Assembly: GCA_029289235.1 (NCBI GenBank)
Contig: JARFTZ010000060.1
Coordinates: 85,425 to 149,424, forward strand
Source: Gammaproteobacteria bacterium
Lineage (GTDB): Bacteria; Pseudomonadota; Gammaproteobacteria; Burkholderiales; Rhodocyclaceae
Direction: 5' to 3'
Length of the DNA: 64,000 bases
The notes under the pieces are model-generated. The model had not been told where the DNA came from and made no database searches. It saw only the letters and a program-made list of their open reading frames with translations. The translations under genes and the position numbers were made by a program. Positions 27,267 through 34,671 of this stretch are shown one piece after another (position 1 is the first letter of the stretch; every line of letters begins with the position of its first letter).

Positions 27267-27590
27267 ATGCCCAAGTACTTCTCCCGCCTCTTGTGTTCGG
27301 CCGCTCTGGCAGTTTCCGCCATGACCGTCGCAGTACCCGCCTCCGCCGCCGATGTAAAAATGGTCGGCGTGGTCGAGAAAATTCAGTTGGCTGCTGACGG
27401 CAAGTCTGCCCAGACAACCCTGAAGGACATCAAATCGGGAAACCCCGTCGTCATTTTCATTGATGATGACGAAACGCTCGCCAAGTTCAAGGACAAGCGT
27501 ATCGGCGTCGGCGACGAAATTCGCACGAAATTCGACGACGCCGGTGGAAAGAACCACAGCAAGTCGTTCAAGAAGACCGCCGGTTGCTAG
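27267..27590 (+). CDS. Small secreted protein of unknown function
   Basis: 107 residues with a clear signal peptide (to about PASAADVK). The mature domain is about 80 residues, beta-rich (MVGVVEKIQLAADGKSAQTTL, GNPVVIFIDDDE) with a Lys-rich tail and one Cys at the very C terminus. I do not recognise the family. It has AAAGGAG and lies in the octaheme operon between the porin and a terminator, so it is likely a periplasmic accessory of that system. Confidence 0.75.
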   Translation: MPKYFSRLLCSAALAVSAMTVAVPASAADVKMVGVVEKIQLAADGKSAQTTLKDIKSGNPVVIFIDDDETLAKFKDKRIGVGDEIRTKFDDAGGKNHSKSFKKTAGC

Positions 27591-27625
27591 ACCGCACGGG
27601 TTTTCATCGACAGAAAAATGAGAAT

Positions 27626-27653
27626 GGCGACCCGCATCGGTCGCCTTTTTTTT
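27626..27653 (+). terminator. Rho-independent terminator inside the respiratory cluster
   Basis: GGCGACC-CGCATC-GGTCGCC followed by eight T residues. It separates the four upstream genes from the rhodanese gene, so the latter is expressed by read-through or its own promoter. Confidence 0.9.
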
Positions 27654-27687
27654 GCAAATTGAAATCCATGCATTTTTAGGAGGCACT

Positions 27688-28830
27688 ATGAACTGCAAAC
27701 GCGCCGTGGTCATTACCACCCTGCTTGCTGCCCTTGGAGCAGCACCCCTCGTTTTCAGCACATCCAGCGCACTCGCCGCCGAACTACCGGCTGGACTCGT
27801 CGCGAAAGACGGCTGGTACACCCAGATTGTCGATGCTGCGTTTGTTGAACGCTACGCGGTTCTGCCCAAGCCGGAAGGCGTGATGATCATCGATTCACGT
27901 CCGACGACGCGCAAGTACGACCCCGGTCACATTCCGACCGCGATCAACATCCCCGACACGCAGTTCGACAAGCTGACCGACCAGTTGCCGCAAGACAAGA
28001 ACACACTGCTGATCTTCTACTGTGAAGGCGTGGAGTGTTCGCTCAGTCACAGCTCGGCATTCAAGGCGGAAAAACTCGGCTACACCAACATCAAGGTTTA
28101 CGCCGAGGGCTACCCGGACTGGATCGCCAAGGGCCATCTCGGTGCCGTTTCCGTTCCATTCCTGAAGAAGAGGATGGACGACGGTGCGCCCATTACGGTC
28201 ATTGATTCGCGTCCGAAGAAGCGCAAGTACGACCTCGGACACATCCCCGGCGCCATCAGCCTGCCCGACTCCGAGTTCAACAAGCGGGTTGATGCTCTGC
28301 CGGCCGACAAGGCCAGCGAGTTGTATTTTTACTGTGAGGGGCTGGCCTGCACGCTCAGTTCCGACTCTGCGGCCAAGGCGGTCAAACTGGGCTACACAAA
28401 AGTCAAGGTCGTCCCGGAGGGGTATCCGAAATGGGCGAAACTCTACGGCCCTGGCCCCACCAGCGGCGAACCGGTAGCAAGCAAGCCCGTTGTCCAGGCC
28501 GGCCGTGATCCGGCGACGATCACCGTCGAATCGTTCAAGAACATCCTGCGTGACGCACCGGAGTCTCTCTTCCTCGTCGACGTTCGGCCGCAAAAGGATT
28601 TCGACAAGGGAACGATCAAGGGGGCAGTCAACATGCCCCTCGACACCCTGGAATCGCATCTGGGCGAACTGCCAAAGGACAAAACGACAGTCTTCTTTTG
28701 TTCAAGCGGCGCGCGCAGCAGCGATGCCTATGATCTGGCCAAGGAGAAAAAGGTATCGAGCCCGTTCTATTTTCTGGATGCCACGGTGAAATATGCCGGG
28801 GACGGAAATTACACCATCAGCAACGATTGA
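27688..28830 (+). CDS. Periplasmic triple-rhodanese-domain protein
   Basis: 380 residues with a signal peptide ending near ALAAE and three rhodanese domains at about 35-150, 155-265 and 280-375. Domains 1 and 2 share FYCEGVECSLS and FYCEGLACTLS active-site loops, with a Cys plus a second Cys five residues on; domain 3 has the canonical FFCSSGARSSD. All three keep the DSRP/DVRP strand and the HIPGA-like motif. Rhodaneses carry persulfide sulfur, so this one probably handles sulfane sulfur (or selenium) made by the octaheme system. AGGAGG precedes the ATG at 27688. Confidence 0.88.
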   Translation: MNCKRAVVITTLLAALGAAPLVFSTSSALAAELPAGLVAKDGWYTQIVDAAFVERYAVLPKPEGVMIIDSRPTTRKYDPGHIPTAINIPDTQFDKLTDQLPQDKNTLLIFYCEGVECSLSHSSAFKAEKLGYTNIKVYAEGYPDWIAKGHLGAVSVPFLKKRMDDGAPITVIDSRPKKRKYDLGHIPGAISLPDSEFNKRVDALPADKASELYFYCEGLACTLSSDSAAKAVKLGYTKVKVVPEGYPKWAKLYGPGPTSGEPVASKPVVQAGRDPATITVESFKNILRDAPESLFLVDVRPQKDFDKGTIKGAVNMPLDTLESHLGELPKDKTTVFFCSSGARSSDAYDLAKEKKVSSPFYFLDATVKYAGDGNYTISND

Positions 28831-28849
28831 TCCCCGATCAGCAAACAAC

Positions 28850-28897
28850 AAAAAAATAACCCCCCGGCTTGAGATGGGGACTCAGTCCCGGGGGGTT
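28850..28897 (-). terminator. Strong terminator for the leftward 57-aa gene
   Basis: AACCCCCCGG pairs perfectly with CCGGGGGGTT, and an inner TGAG/CTCA extends the stem. On the minus strand it is followed by seven T residues; on the plus strand there is no T tract. It therefore ends the leftward transcript of the small Cys-rich gene, with possible bidirectional use. Confidence 0.8.
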
Positions 28898-28959
28898 CTA
28901 CTGCAAAACCTTGCAGGTTCGGTGCCAGGCAACCTTTCCTGGTCCGCCCCTGTTTCACT

Positions 28960-29133
28960 TCAATGCTGGCTGAACACTCGCCTGATTCGCAGCGTCAGTT
29001 CCTTGCAGCAACGGCAGGTGACGCAGGGAATGATCAATGGAATGGCGCCGATCAAGGCAGCAACGAGAATCGGAGCCAGCGTAATGACGTGCGCTATCTG
29101 TACTGCGTTGTGTCGGAAGGTCTGAGCGGTCAT
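28960..29133 (-). CDS. 57-residue single-pass membrane peptide with Cys cluster
   Basis: The peptide has one hydrophobic helix (about 15-36, HVITLAPILVAALIGAIPLI) followed by PCVTCRCCKEL, four Cys in seven residues, and a basic C terminus. AGGAG seven bases before the ATG, a sigma-54-like promoter at 29169-29185, and a strong terminator 62 bp past the stop support real expression. It is not a family I know. Its position opposite the sigma-54 activator and next to the rhodanese gene suggests a redox, metal or sulfur role; this is inference. Confidence 0.65.
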   Translation of the reverse strand: MTAQTFRHNAVQIAHVITLAPILVAALIGAIPLIIPCVTCRCCKELTLRIRRVFSQH

Positions 29134-29168
29134 GGCAAACTCCTGTGTTACGGGTTCACCCACAATCA

Positions 29169-29185
29169 ATCAATTATCGTGCCAG
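29169..29185 (-). promoter_or_regulatory. Sigma-54-type promoter for the 57-aa gene
   Basis: On the minus strand CTGGCACGATAATTGAT fits YTGGCACGRNNNTTGCW except for C to A in the -12 element, with the required GG-N10-spacing. The predicted start would give a leader of about 25 nt carrying AGGAG. The adjacent divergent gene encodes a sigma-54 activator. Confidence 0.6.
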
Positions 29186-29328
29186 CTTTCCGGATTCCGG
29201 ATTTCTTTCGCAACCCACTGATACCAAATAACAAACTGCGCAATTTTCAGGAACCTCGATAACCCCCGTGCGCTGCAGCGTCAAATATGGCAGCAAAAAC
29301 CCAGACATCCACTATATTTACGCCATAA

Positions 29329-30678
29329 ATGACACTCCCCAGAAAAATAATGGATTACCCCGTAAAGTCACTGCCGGAGCTCGTTTCGTTTCTCGACGAG
29401 CAGGTTGAACCGCGTATCGTCATGGATGCCGAGTACCGCATCGTCGCCGCGAACAGGGCCTATGCCGAAGCGTTCGCTCCGGGCGGTTCGGTGGCGGGTC
29501 GCCACTGCTATGAAGTCTCGCACCATTTTTCAGCCCCCTGCGACCAGGCCGGCGAGCCCTGCCCGTTACGGATGAGCCAGGAAAGCGGCGAGGTTCAGCG
29601 CGTCCTGCATCTGCACCACACGGCGCACGGCGAAGAGCATGTCGACGTCGAAACGACCCCGATCCGCGACGAGGCGGGAAAAATCATCTACTTCGTCGAA
29701 ACCATGCGCGTGCTCAAGCAGGCGTCGGGCAGTCCGGCGGCGGAAGGACTGGTTGGACGGTCGGCGAGCTTCAAGAAGATGCTGTCGCTGGCCATGCGCG
29801 TCGCCCCGACAAACGCCACTGTCCTGCTGCTCGGCGAAACGGGAACCGGCAAGGAACTGGTCGCGCGCATGCTGCACGAAACAGGCAGAAACGCCGGCGG
29901 TCCGTTCGTGGCGGTCGACTGCTCCGGACTGACCGAATCGTTGTTCGAGAGCGAACTGTTCGGCTACGAGAAAGGTGCCTTTACCGGTGCCCAGCATCGC
30001 AAAACCGGCCTTGTCGAATCCGCCCGGGGGGGAACGCTCTTTCTCGACGAAGTTGGCGACATCCCGCTGCCACAGCAGGTCAAACTGTTGCGCCTGCTGG
30101 AGAGCGGCACCTACCGACGCGTAGGAAGTGTCGAAACGTTGCGCGCCGATTTCCGCCTGATCTGCGCAACCCACCGCAACATCGACCGGTTGGTCGAAGA
30201 GGAAGCCTTCCGGCGCGACCTCTTTCACCGAATCAGCACCTTCCCGATCCATGTCCCGTCACTCGCCGAACGGGTGGAGGATATCCCACTGCTGGCGGAC
30301 TCATTCCTCAAGCGCGTTGCCGTCGGGCAAAACCTGAGGCTGTCTGAATCAGCCATTGAAGCACTCAAACACCGCCGCTACCTCGGAAACATTCGCGAAC
30401 TGCGCAATCTGATCGAGCGTGCCACGATTCTCGCCGACGGCGAAGCCATCAACGAAAAGCATTTCGAGATGGACACTCTGCCGAACAAAATGCTGACCGA
30501 ATGCAGCCCCCCCACCAGCGATCGCTTTGTCATCGACACCCTGCTCCCGCTCGAAGAAGTCGAGCGACGCTATATCGACTGGGCGGCCCACCGTCTTCCG
30601 GGCGACAGAACCTTGCTGGCGCGACAACTGGCTGTCAGTCTACGCACGCTCTATCGCAAGCTGTCAAAAACCAGATAG
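29329..30678 (+). CDS. PAS-domain sigma-54-dependent transcriptional activator
   Basis: 449 residues. The N-terminal PAS domain (about 15-125) includes a Cys/His cluster [14 protein letters not shown] with a following EPCPL, as in redox or metal-responsive relatives. The AAA+ domain (about 140-370) has GETGTGKE, the sigma-54 contact loop GAFTGA, and [11 protein letters not shown] Fis-type HTH closes the protein ([17 protein letters not shown]). There is no receiver domain, so sensing is direct. An ATG at 29350 is an alternative start. It likely activates the sigma-54 promoter facing it and perhaps the octaheme cluster. Confidence 0.9.
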   Translation: MTLPRKIMDYPVKSLPELVSFLDEQVEPRIVMDAEYRIVAANRAYAEAFAPGGSVAGRHCYEVSHHFSAPCDQAGEPCPLRMSQESGEVQRVLHLHHTAHGEEHVDVETTPIRDEAGKIIYFVETMRVLKQASGSPAAEGLVGRSASFKKMLSLAMRVAPTNATVLLLGETGTGKELVARMLHETGRNAGGPFVAVDCSGLTESLFESELFGYEKGAFTGAQHRKTGLVESARGGTLFLDEVGDIPLPQQVKLLRLLESGTYRRVGSVETLRADFRLICATHRNIDRLVEEEAFRRDLFHRISTFPIHVPSLAERVEDIPLLADSFLKRVAVGQNLRLSESAIEALKHRRYLGNIRELRNLIERATILADGEAINEKHFEMDTLPNKMLTECSPPTSDRFVIDTLLPLEEVERRYIDWAAHRLPGDRTLLARQLAVSLRTLYRKLSKTR

Positions 30679-30688
30679 TTTTCTTGCT

Positions 30689-31426
30689 TCATTCGTTGCG
30701 CAGCACGACAAGTTGCCCGGGGTGCTTCTCCGGTCTTTCATACAACACCCACCGATAGCAGAACACGCAGATCGTCCAGTCGAACAACAGGGTCCACAGA
30801 TTGTGTGAGAGAAAATGCGCGCCCTGCATCATTCGTCCGACTGAAAACACCGCCCCCGCCCCCAGAGCGACCCACAGGGCAATGCGAGCTGTCCGTGGTC
30901 GCCGGTCGCGCAGGAAGAAGAACAAGGCGAGCAGCGAAAACCCCGCCGAGGCGTGACCACCCGGCCAGCAGCGGCCGGGATGCGTGGTCGCCGGACGCGC
31001 GCCGAGCAAGGGTGCGTAGTTTTCCTCCCCGCCGAACTCAGTCAGGCTCCAGGGGCACTGAATGGCCGTGATCTTCTTCAGTGGTGTGACGATGCTCGTC
31101 GACAAGCCCATGGCCAAAACCAGATAACCGAGCGGGCGGCGCCAGGAGCGCCAACGGGAACGCAGCAGACTGACCAGAAAACCGGCCAACGCGAGCACCG
31201 CAAAGACAATCAGCATCTGCTTTGCCCGGTCGTGGAGAATGTCTTCAAGCCAGAAACTGTGCCGGCCGACGAACCCCTCACCGGGAACATAAAAGAGGCG
31301 TTCCAGCCAGAAATCCAGACCGGCGATGTCGAAAAGCAGCAGAAACGCCATCAGCAACAGAGGAATGCCAAGGCCGAGGCGGAAATCAAAATGACGCGAC
31401 ACAGAATCACGCGAGAGGGACATCAT
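30689..31426 (-). CDS. PAP2-family membrane phosphatase
   Basis: 245 residues with about six membrane helices and PAP2 signatures: KKITAIQCPWSL (motif 1 region), PGGHASAGFSLLAL (motif 2, catalytic His) and VGRMMQGAHFLSHNLWTLLFDW (motif 3, His nucleophile). Such enzymes dephosphorylate undecaprenyl pyrophosphate, phosphatidate or lipid A. The start codon overlaps the stop of the LtaS-like gene by one base, so the two are coupled and probably act on the same envelope lipid. Confidence 0.87.
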   Translation of the reverse strand: MMSLSRDSVSRHFDFRLGLGIPLLLMAFLLLFDIAGLDFWLERLFYVPGEGFVGRHSFWLEDILHDRAKQMLIVFAVLALAGFLVSLLRSRWRSWRRPLGYLVLAMGLSTSIVTPLKKITAIQCPWSLTEFGGEENYAPLLGARPATTHPGRCWPGGHASAGFSLLALFFFLRDRRPRTARIALWVALGAGAVFSVGRMMQGAHFLSHNLWTLLFDWTICVFCYRWVLYERPEKHPGQLVVLRNE

Positions 31427-33429
31427 CAGCCTCCGGATAACCGATTCGCTACGGGAGAAGCCATGAGGGCTGCCTCGGTCAAGCGCATCGCCACATCGTT
31501 CTCGGGCTGCCAGGCCAGCAGCCCCTTGCGGAAATCGTGACTGGCGCCCTGATAGTAGGCGACATTGCGTCGTACCAGCGCGTCCGACGTATCGGCGACG
31601 ACCTCGCGACTGTTGCCAAGCGCATCCTGGTGGCGGCGCACGGCTTTTCGGGGGCTGAGGATGGCGAGGTCGGTACCGTCGAAAAGGCCCAGATGCTGGT
31701 AGTTGCCGACCAGCGCCCGGCCGCGGCCGGGATCTTCCGTCATCACGTTGCGTCCGAAAAATGTCGAGGTGTAATCGAAATTCAGGAGCCCGAGCAAGGT
31801 CGGCGCGAGATCGATCTGGCTGGCAACCGTTGCCACATCGCGCGGAGGGAGAAGCGAAGGCGCGTAAATGAACAGCGGGATGTGGTAGTTGGCGACCGGC
31901 AGATCCTCCTTGCCCGCGCTGCCGGCGGTGTGGTCGGCGACGAAGACGAAGACGGTCTTGTCAAACCACGGCTTTTGTCGCGCCTCGGCAAGGAAGCGGC
32001 CGATCGCGTAATCCGTGTATTTCACCGCGCCTTCACGCCCCTTGCCGGAGGGGATGTCGATGCGGCCGTCCGGGTAGGTGTAGGGACGATGGTTGGAGGT
32101 CGTCATCAGTTGCAGGAAGAACGGCTTTCCGGCGGCGTGGTCGGCATCGGCGACCTTCAACGTTTGTCGGTAGAGATCCTCGTCGGACATCCCCCACGCG
32201 TTGGTGAAGTTCATCTCCGCGTCCGGGACGCTGCTCTGGTCGACGATGCGGTAGCCGTTGCCGCCGAAGAAGGCGTTCATGTTGTCGAAGTAGCCGCGCC
32301 CGCCGTAAAGGAACACACTGTCGTAACCCTTCGCGTGGAAATGCTGGCCGAGGCTGGCATAGCCGGATTCGCGTCCGATGCGCTTGACGATCGAGCGGCC
32401 GGGCGTCGGCGGCACCGCCAGGGTAATCGCCTCCAGGCCGCGGTCGGTGCGGGTTCCGGTCGCGTAGAAGTTGCTGAAAGCGAGGCTCTGTTCGCGCAGC
32501 TTGTCGAGGTTCGGCGTCAGGCCGCGCTTGTCGCCGAAGCTGCCGAGGTACTTGGCGCTCAGGCTCTCGATCGTCACCAGAATGACATTCAGTCGTCGCG
32601 GCGATCCTGGGTTGTCGATCACCCGGCGGATGTCCTGCGGGTCGCTGCCGATGAAGCGTGCATTGGGTTCCGCCAGTTCGTCGCGCAGCAAGCCGGCGAC
32701 CTGCTCTCCCGGCAACGTGGCATAGAACTGCCGGTAATCGAGTTCGTTGTTGCGGAACGCGGCGAAGAACTGGAAGGGGCCGTTGCTGGCCAATTCGCTC
32801 TGATAGGCGTTGCCACCCTGCCCACGCGGAAAGTCCTGCCCCAGCAGCGCCGCGCTCAACGCCACAAGCGAAACCAGACCGGCCGCGCCCGCGAATCTCG
32901 CCGATTTCGTCGTCAATGAGGAGGAATGCAGGATCGCGCTGAGACGTTTTCCCAGACCGACCGTGATGGCGACCGCCAGCAACACCAACGTCCCGAGAAT
33001 CCGGAAGACCGGATATGACTCGACGATGTTGTTGACGACCTCCTTCGAATAGACAAGGTAATCGACCGCGATGAAATTGAAGCGCACGCCGAATTCGTCC
33101 CAGAACACCCACTCGGCCACCGCCGTGAACAGCATGACGAACAGGAGTAAACCGAAAATGACGTGCAGCGCCACCCTATGCCAGCGCGCCCGCCAGAGCC
33201 CGTTCGGGCAAAGCAAGGCATACAGGGCCAGCGGCACGGCGGCGTAAACAAGAAAGCCCAGATCGTAAACCAAGCCAACGCCGAAGATTCGAAGCGAATC
33301 GATCACGCCGGCTTGCGCATCTCTCCAATGCGCAGCGAGCAACACGCTGCGCGTCAGGACAAAAACGCCCAGCCACGCGCCCAGAATCAGCATGACGTAA
33401 CGAAACTGGCTGGTCCGGAAAACAGACAT
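31426..33429 (-). CDS. LtaS-like membrane phosphotransferase (second copy)
   Basis: 667 residues with five N-terminal membrane helices to about residue 200, then a periplasmic sulfatase-fold domain: NVILVTIESLSAKYLG (metal Glu), YATGTRTDRGLEAITL (Thr nucleophile region), WGMSDEDLY and FVFVADHTAG (metal Asp-His). This is the LtaS/MdoB family, distinct from the 14158 copy. It is coupled to the PAP2 gene and has a PmrA-like box about 50 bp upstream, suggesting phosphoglycerol or phosphoethanolamine decoration of the envelope. AGGGA precedes the ATG. Confidence 0.85.
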   Translation of the reverse strand: MSVFRTSQFRYVMLILGAWLGVFVLTRSVLLAAHWRDAQAGVIDSLRIFGVGLVYDLGFLVYAAVPLALYALLCPNGLWRARWHRVALHVIFGLLLFVMLFTAVAEWVFWDEFGVRFNFIAVDYLVYSKEVVNNIVESYPVFRILGTLVLLAVAITVGLGKRLSAILHSSSLTTKSARFAGAAGLVSLVALSAALLGQDFPRGQGGNAYQSELASNGPFQFFAAFRNNELDYRQFYATLPGEQVAGLLRDELAEPNARFIGSDPQDIRRVIDNPGSPRRLNVILVTIESLSAKYLGSFGDKRGLTPNLDKLREQSLAFSNFYATGTRTDRGLEAITLAVPPTPGRSIVKRIGRESGYASLGQHFHAKGYDSVFLYGGRGYFDNMNAFFGGNGYRIVDQSSVPDAEMNFTNAWGMSDEDLYRQTLKVADADHAAGKPFFLQLMTTSNHRPYTYPDGRIDIPSGKGREGAVKYTDYAIGRFLAEARQKPWFDKTVFVFVADHTAGSAGKEDLPVANYHIPLFIYAPSLLPPRDVATVASQIDLAPTLLGLLNFDYTSTFFGRNVMTEDPGRGRALVGNYQHLGLFDGTDLAILSPRKAVRRHQDALGNSREVVADTSDALVRRNVAYYQGASHDFRKGLLAWQPENDVAMRLTEAALMASPVANRLSGG

Positions 33430-33477
33430 GAAAATTCCCTGGGTTTATCGCAGATTTGTGCAGTAGAACAGCCCGGC

Positions 33478-33494
33478 TTTAAGCCAGGCTTAAC
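33478..33494 (-). promoter_or_regulatory. PmrA-box-like repeat before the second LtaS-like operon
   Basis: Read on the minus strand this is GTTAAG-CCTGG-CTTAAA: two half sites spaced by 5 bp, one mismatch from YTTAAG in the first and one in the second. It lies 49 bp before the ATG at 33429, as expected for an activator site overlapping -35. It is weaker than the box at 13242. Confidence 0.35.
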
Positions 33495-33505
33495 CGTCTC
33501 GGCCC

Positions 33506-34054
33506 TCAGCGGCGGCCTGTCTTGCGAACCTTCACCCCGGTCACCATGGCCTTGACCAGATTCGTGCGTTCGAGATGGCTCATGACAATCGCCGCCAGTA
33601 CATGCAAGCCTGCCAACGCAATCAACGTACTGGCCAGTCCTTCGTGCAACTCCTGCAGCCATTCTTCGCCCCAGAACGCATCGAGGCCCTGCATGTACCC
33701 CGTCACACCGAGCCCGAGGACGAGCGCCATCAGCGCGAACATCATCAGCGCGCCGACGGGGTTATGCCCCGGATAATCATCGTGCGTACCGGACAGGAGG
33801 TGGTGAAAGTGTTGCTTGATCCGCGCGACAGTAGGAAAGAAATCGGCAAACCGGGCGTAGCGGGAACCGACAATCCCCCAGACGATGCGCGCGCAAACCA
33901 GTGCGCTTGCCGCATACCCCAGCCAGCGATGCAGCGTCTCGCCATCGTCGATGACGAAAAAATTGACGACGATGCACGTCACCAGCGACCAGTGGAAGAC
34001 GCGCACGAAGCGGTCCCAGACATGGACGGAGTCGGGAATGGCGTTGGGTGTCAT
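33506..34054 (-). CDS. Cytochrome b561-type membrane protein
   Basis: 182 residues with four membrane helices and paired haem-ligating His: VRVFHWSLVTCIVVNFF, ETLHRWLGYAASALVC, and the late LHEGLASTLIALAGLHVLAAIVMSHLE. This is the cytochrome b/b6-domain (hydrogenase b-type) family. The ATG at 34054, preceded by AAGGA, is chosen over a TTG one codon earlier. The upstream PepSY gene is on the same strand across a palindromic repeat; b561-PepSY pairs are common, with the PepSY protein as periplasmic partner. Confidence 0.85.
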   Translation of the reverse strand: MTPNAIPDSVHVWDRFVRVFHWSLVTCIVVNFFVIDDGETLHRWLGYAASALVCARIVWGIVGSRYARFADFFPTVARIKQHFHHLLSGTHDDYPGHNPVGALMMFALMALVLGLGVTGYMQGLDAFWGEEWLQELHEGLASTLIALAGLHVLAAIVMSHLERTNLVKAMVTGVKVRKTGRR

Positions 34055-34097
34055 CAAGAAGTCATCCTTATTGCTCAGGCGGGATAGTGTTTGAATT

Positions 34098-34173
34098 CGT
34101 CACCCCGGCGAAGGCCGGGCTCCGGTCCGCGACGGTTCTCCGATACGGGATACCGGCCTGCGCCGGTATGACG
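34098..34173. repeat. Dispersed bipartite palindromic repeat, copy 2
   Basis: A 76-bp unit from CGTCACCCCGGCG to CGCCGGTATGACG. Its right 37 bp, reverse complemented, match the left part of copy 4 (46574-46657) almost exactly, including the stretch GTATCCCGTATCGGAGA. It lies between the PepSY and cytochrome b561 genes. Confidence 0.85.
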
Positions 34174-34233
34174 AGGTCTCTAGCAGCGAGTCGGGCATTC
34201 CGTTGCCTGACTCGCATTCCGGAAAAAAACGGG

Positions 34234-34491
34234 TTACTTCGATTCCAGCACGGCGGCGGTTTCCGGGTTGAAGTAGATCTCGACCTTCTTGCCGCCCTTG
34301 TCCGTTCCGTAGATCTCGTAGCACTGGCCCTTGCTGACCTTGAAGGTCTTGATGTTGTAGCCCCGCCCCTCGATCTTCGCCTTGAAATCGGCTTCTTTCA
34401 TCCATTTCTCCTGGGGGACATTGCAGGACGGTCCGGCAAAGGCGCTGGCGGCGGCGGTCGTGGCGATGAGGGCGGCAAGAATTTTCTGCAT
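34234..34491 (-). CDS. PepSY-domain periplasmic protein
   Basis: 85 residues with a signal peptide (to ASAFAGPS) and a single PepSY-like domain (KWMKEADFKAKIEGRGYNIKT, then YFNPETAAVLESK). Two Cys (SCNVP and GQCYEIYG) could form a disulfide. AGGAG precedes the ATG at 34491. Such proteins often accompany cytochrome b561 genes, as here with 33506-34054, possibly as periplasmic ligand- or metal-binding partner. Confidence 0.82.
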   Translation of the reverse strand: MQKILAALIATTAAASAFAGPSCNVPQEKWMKEADFKAKIEGRGYNIKTFKVSKGQCYEIYGTDKGGKKVEIYFNPETAAVLESK

Positions 34492-34526
34492 GGGTTTCTC
34501 CTGAAATTGAGTGGATTGCCCCAACC

Positions 34527-34589
34527 GGGGACAGCGAGATTTGAACCCGCGGACCTTAAATCCACCTTAAGGCCGACAAACTGTTCCCC
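34527..34589 (-). tRNA. Degenerate tRNA-like sequence (Leu-TAA-like remnant)
   Basis: On the minus strand GGGGAACAG ... CTGTCCCC can form a near-complete acceptor stem with one bulge. GCGGGTTCAAATCTCGC is a complete T arm. GGATTTAAGGTCC resembles an anticodon arm with TAA in the loop. The D arm is unrecognisable and the long variable arm needed for tRNA-Leu is missing, so it is about 63 nt and unlikely to be functional. It is either a tRNA fragment left by recombination or a chance tRNA mimic. Confidence 0.3.
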
Positions 34590-34671
34590 CGCACTGCCGC
34601 TCCAGCCCGCATCGGGAAGTAAAATGGCGCCTTGCGCTCATTCCCGGACGCCAGCAACCCCAGAGATCGCC

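Noticed and set aside
34048..34671. Upstream extension of the PLP enzyme to a 617-residue protein
   Set aside because: It would cross the repeat, the PepSY gene and the tRNA-like sequence in antisense. The family starts at the ATG at 34672.
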